Below are positions 63,070 through 64,000 of a stretch of 64,000 nucleotides of DNA, piece after piece. Position numbers and translations under genes: made by a program. Below the pieces are notes generated by a model, which saw only the letters and a program-made list of their open reading frames with translations, did not search any database and was not told where the DNA came from. The stretch is taken from positions 1 through 64,000 of the forward strand of contig CAIUMP010000041.1 of NCBI GenBank assembly GCA_903900335.1. The letters are read 5' to 3'. Source of the stretch: an uncultured Ignavibacteriota bacterium (GTDB taxonomy: Bacteria > Bacteroidota > Ignavibacteria > Palsa-1295). How positions within the stretch are numbered: the stretch's first letter is position 1; each line of letters opens with the position of its first letter.

Positions 63070-64000
63070 ATGAAGAAGATTAATCGGTCTCTATTGATTC
63101 TTATCCTTTGTATGCCTGCCGTGCAAAGGATTCACGCTCAGAAGTTTTTCACGGGCAAACCCCAGTATCAGATCAAGACCATGAGGTCCGATACGGTTTT
63201 GGGCACCATTGTTGTCGAACTCTTTCCTGCGATAGCGCCTCTTGCGGTCGAAAATTTTGATAGCCTGGTCGGTATCCATTTCTTCGACTCTATTGCCTTT
63301 CATCGGGTGATTCCCGGATTCATGATCCAGGGGGGTGATCCCAATTCCCGCTCCGGTGATAAGTCCACGTGGGGATATGGGGATCCAGGACAGGCCACTG
63401 TGAATGCCGAGTTTAGCGCCGTGTCTCACCAGCGCGGAATTCTCTCGGCGGCACGAGCAACCGATATCAACAGCGCTACCTCGCAGTTTTTCATTTGCGT
63501 AGCCGATGATCGACAGTTGGATAAGAAATATTCTGTGTATGGCCGGGCGGTCAGCGGCATGGCAATTGCCGACAAGATTGTGAACGCCCCTCGTGACGCG
63601 AACGATGACCCGCTTGATAAGATATCGATGTTCGTTAACTATGTTGGCTCCAATGACAGCCTGACGCCGACTCCGTTGCTCGTCTCGCCTGCATCAGGGA
63701 CAACTTCTCCGCTAACGCTACAGACGCTTAAGTGGCAAAGCGTGCCGAGTGCGATGCTGTATAACCTGCAAGTCGCCACGGACGCAAATTTTGCTTCCGT
63801 GATTATTGATACGCAGATAAATCAACTGAATGTCACAGCGAAAGTAAAAACTCCAACCGGCAAGACGTACTATTGGCGAGTCGGCGCGAATAACGGCGGC
63901 AATCCAAGCGCATTCTCCGAACCGTGGAGTTTGACAGTTGGAACAGCAAGCGTAACGGGTGATGCTAACAATTCGATTGCTCTGGGCAACTGTTTCCCAA
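63070..64000 (+). CDS. Secreted cyclophilin-type peptidyl-prolyl isomerase with start of a T9SS domain (partial)
   Basis: At least 310 residues, cut by the window end. Signal peptide MKKINRSLLILILCMPAVQRIHAQ. Cyclophilin domain with FHRVIPGFMIQGGDP (catalytic Arg), ATSQFFICVADD and KKYSVYGRAVSGM. After it comes a fibronectin-like stretch (TLKWQSVPSAMLYNLQVATD) and the last visible residues SIALGNCFPN read as the start of a sorting domain. It would fold exported proteins outside the cell. Confidence 0.88.
   Translation, partial: MKKINRSLLILILCMPAVQRIHAQKFFTGKPQYQIKTMRSDTVLGTIVVELFPAIAPLAVENFDSLVGIHFFDSIAFHRVIPGFMIQGGDPNSRSGDKSTWGYGDPGQATVNAEFSAVSHQRGILSAARATDINSATSQFFICVADDRQLDKKYSVYGRAVSGMAIADKIVNAPRDANDDPLDKISMFVNYVGSNDSLTPTPLLVSPASGTTSPLTLQTLKWQSVPSAMLYNLQVATDANFASVIIDTQINQLNVTAKVKTPTGKTYYWRVGANNGGNPSAFSEPWSLTVGTASVTGDANNSIALGNCFP

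Overview
The window looks like a chromosomal segment of a Bacteroidota/Chlorobiota-type (FCB group) bacterium of moderate GC content. Several signs point there: at least seven exported proteins end in, or run into, a type IX secretion (T9SS) type A sorting domain. Two T9SS machinery genes, a PorD-like DUF4835 protein and a gingipain-family PorU, lie side by side. Several genes are preceded by the Bacteroidota -7 promoter element TAnnTTTG. Housekeeping genes (pfkA, metK, glnA, rsmA, pdxST, E2 acyltransferase) are scattered singly rather than in large operons. An uncultured lineage such as Candidatus Kapaibacteriota would fit, but this is inference and no phylogenetic marker was compared.

Layout. 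1-700: tandem palindromic 285-bp repeats. 786-8268: YdeI-like protein, YdcF-like protein, beta-CASP hydrolase, pfkA, a lipoprotein with an Lgt-family gene behind it, metK. 8367-21550: secretion block with a T9SS cargo, an IgGFc-binding-domain protein, PorD-like, a 1975-residue PorU-like protease, tRNA-Val, a cupredoxin-like lipoprotein and another T9SS cargo. 21570-25450: brnT/brnA toxin-antitoxin pair, glnA, an Lrp-family regulator and a divergent threonine aldolase. 25447-41527: four polytopic (GT-C-like or PTPS-related) membrane proteins, a PQQ-sugar-dehydrogenase-like T9SS cargo, PAP2 protein, rsmA, ogt, a MetH that stops after its folate domain, a small toxin-like/DUF2283 pair and DoxX. 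42142-50300: ECF sigma factor, a tandem pair of related T9SS cargos, pdxS-pdxT, a formimidoylglutamase-like enzyme and a beta-propeller lipoprotein whose sorting domain is out of frame. 51365-64000: a relict permease tail, MacB-like permease and MacA-like adaptor, hpnE, an alkyltransferase-like protein, a TlpA-like thioredoxin, the E2 gene, a T9SS cargo, an OmpA/thrombospondin-type-3 porin and a secreted cyclophilin cut by the window end.

How it fits together. PorD and PorU would support export and processing of the CTD-bearing proteins in the window (8367, 20159, 27089, 42916, 45117, 58988, 63070). Lgt matures lipoproteins. The lrp-glnA pair shares a transcript with a long inverted repeat that can bury the glnA ribosome binding site, and the glnA terminator appears to double as the brnTA promoter. 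The metH leader is strongly foldable with a potential anti-Shine-Dalgarno. The most novel-looking items are the lrp-glnA stem, the terminator/promoter overlap at brnT, an ILEI/FAM3-like domain inferred inside the PorU-like protein, the MetH that ends after two domains with its structured leader, and several relict or frameshifted gene ends. No clearly new multi-gene defence or biosynthetic system was seen.
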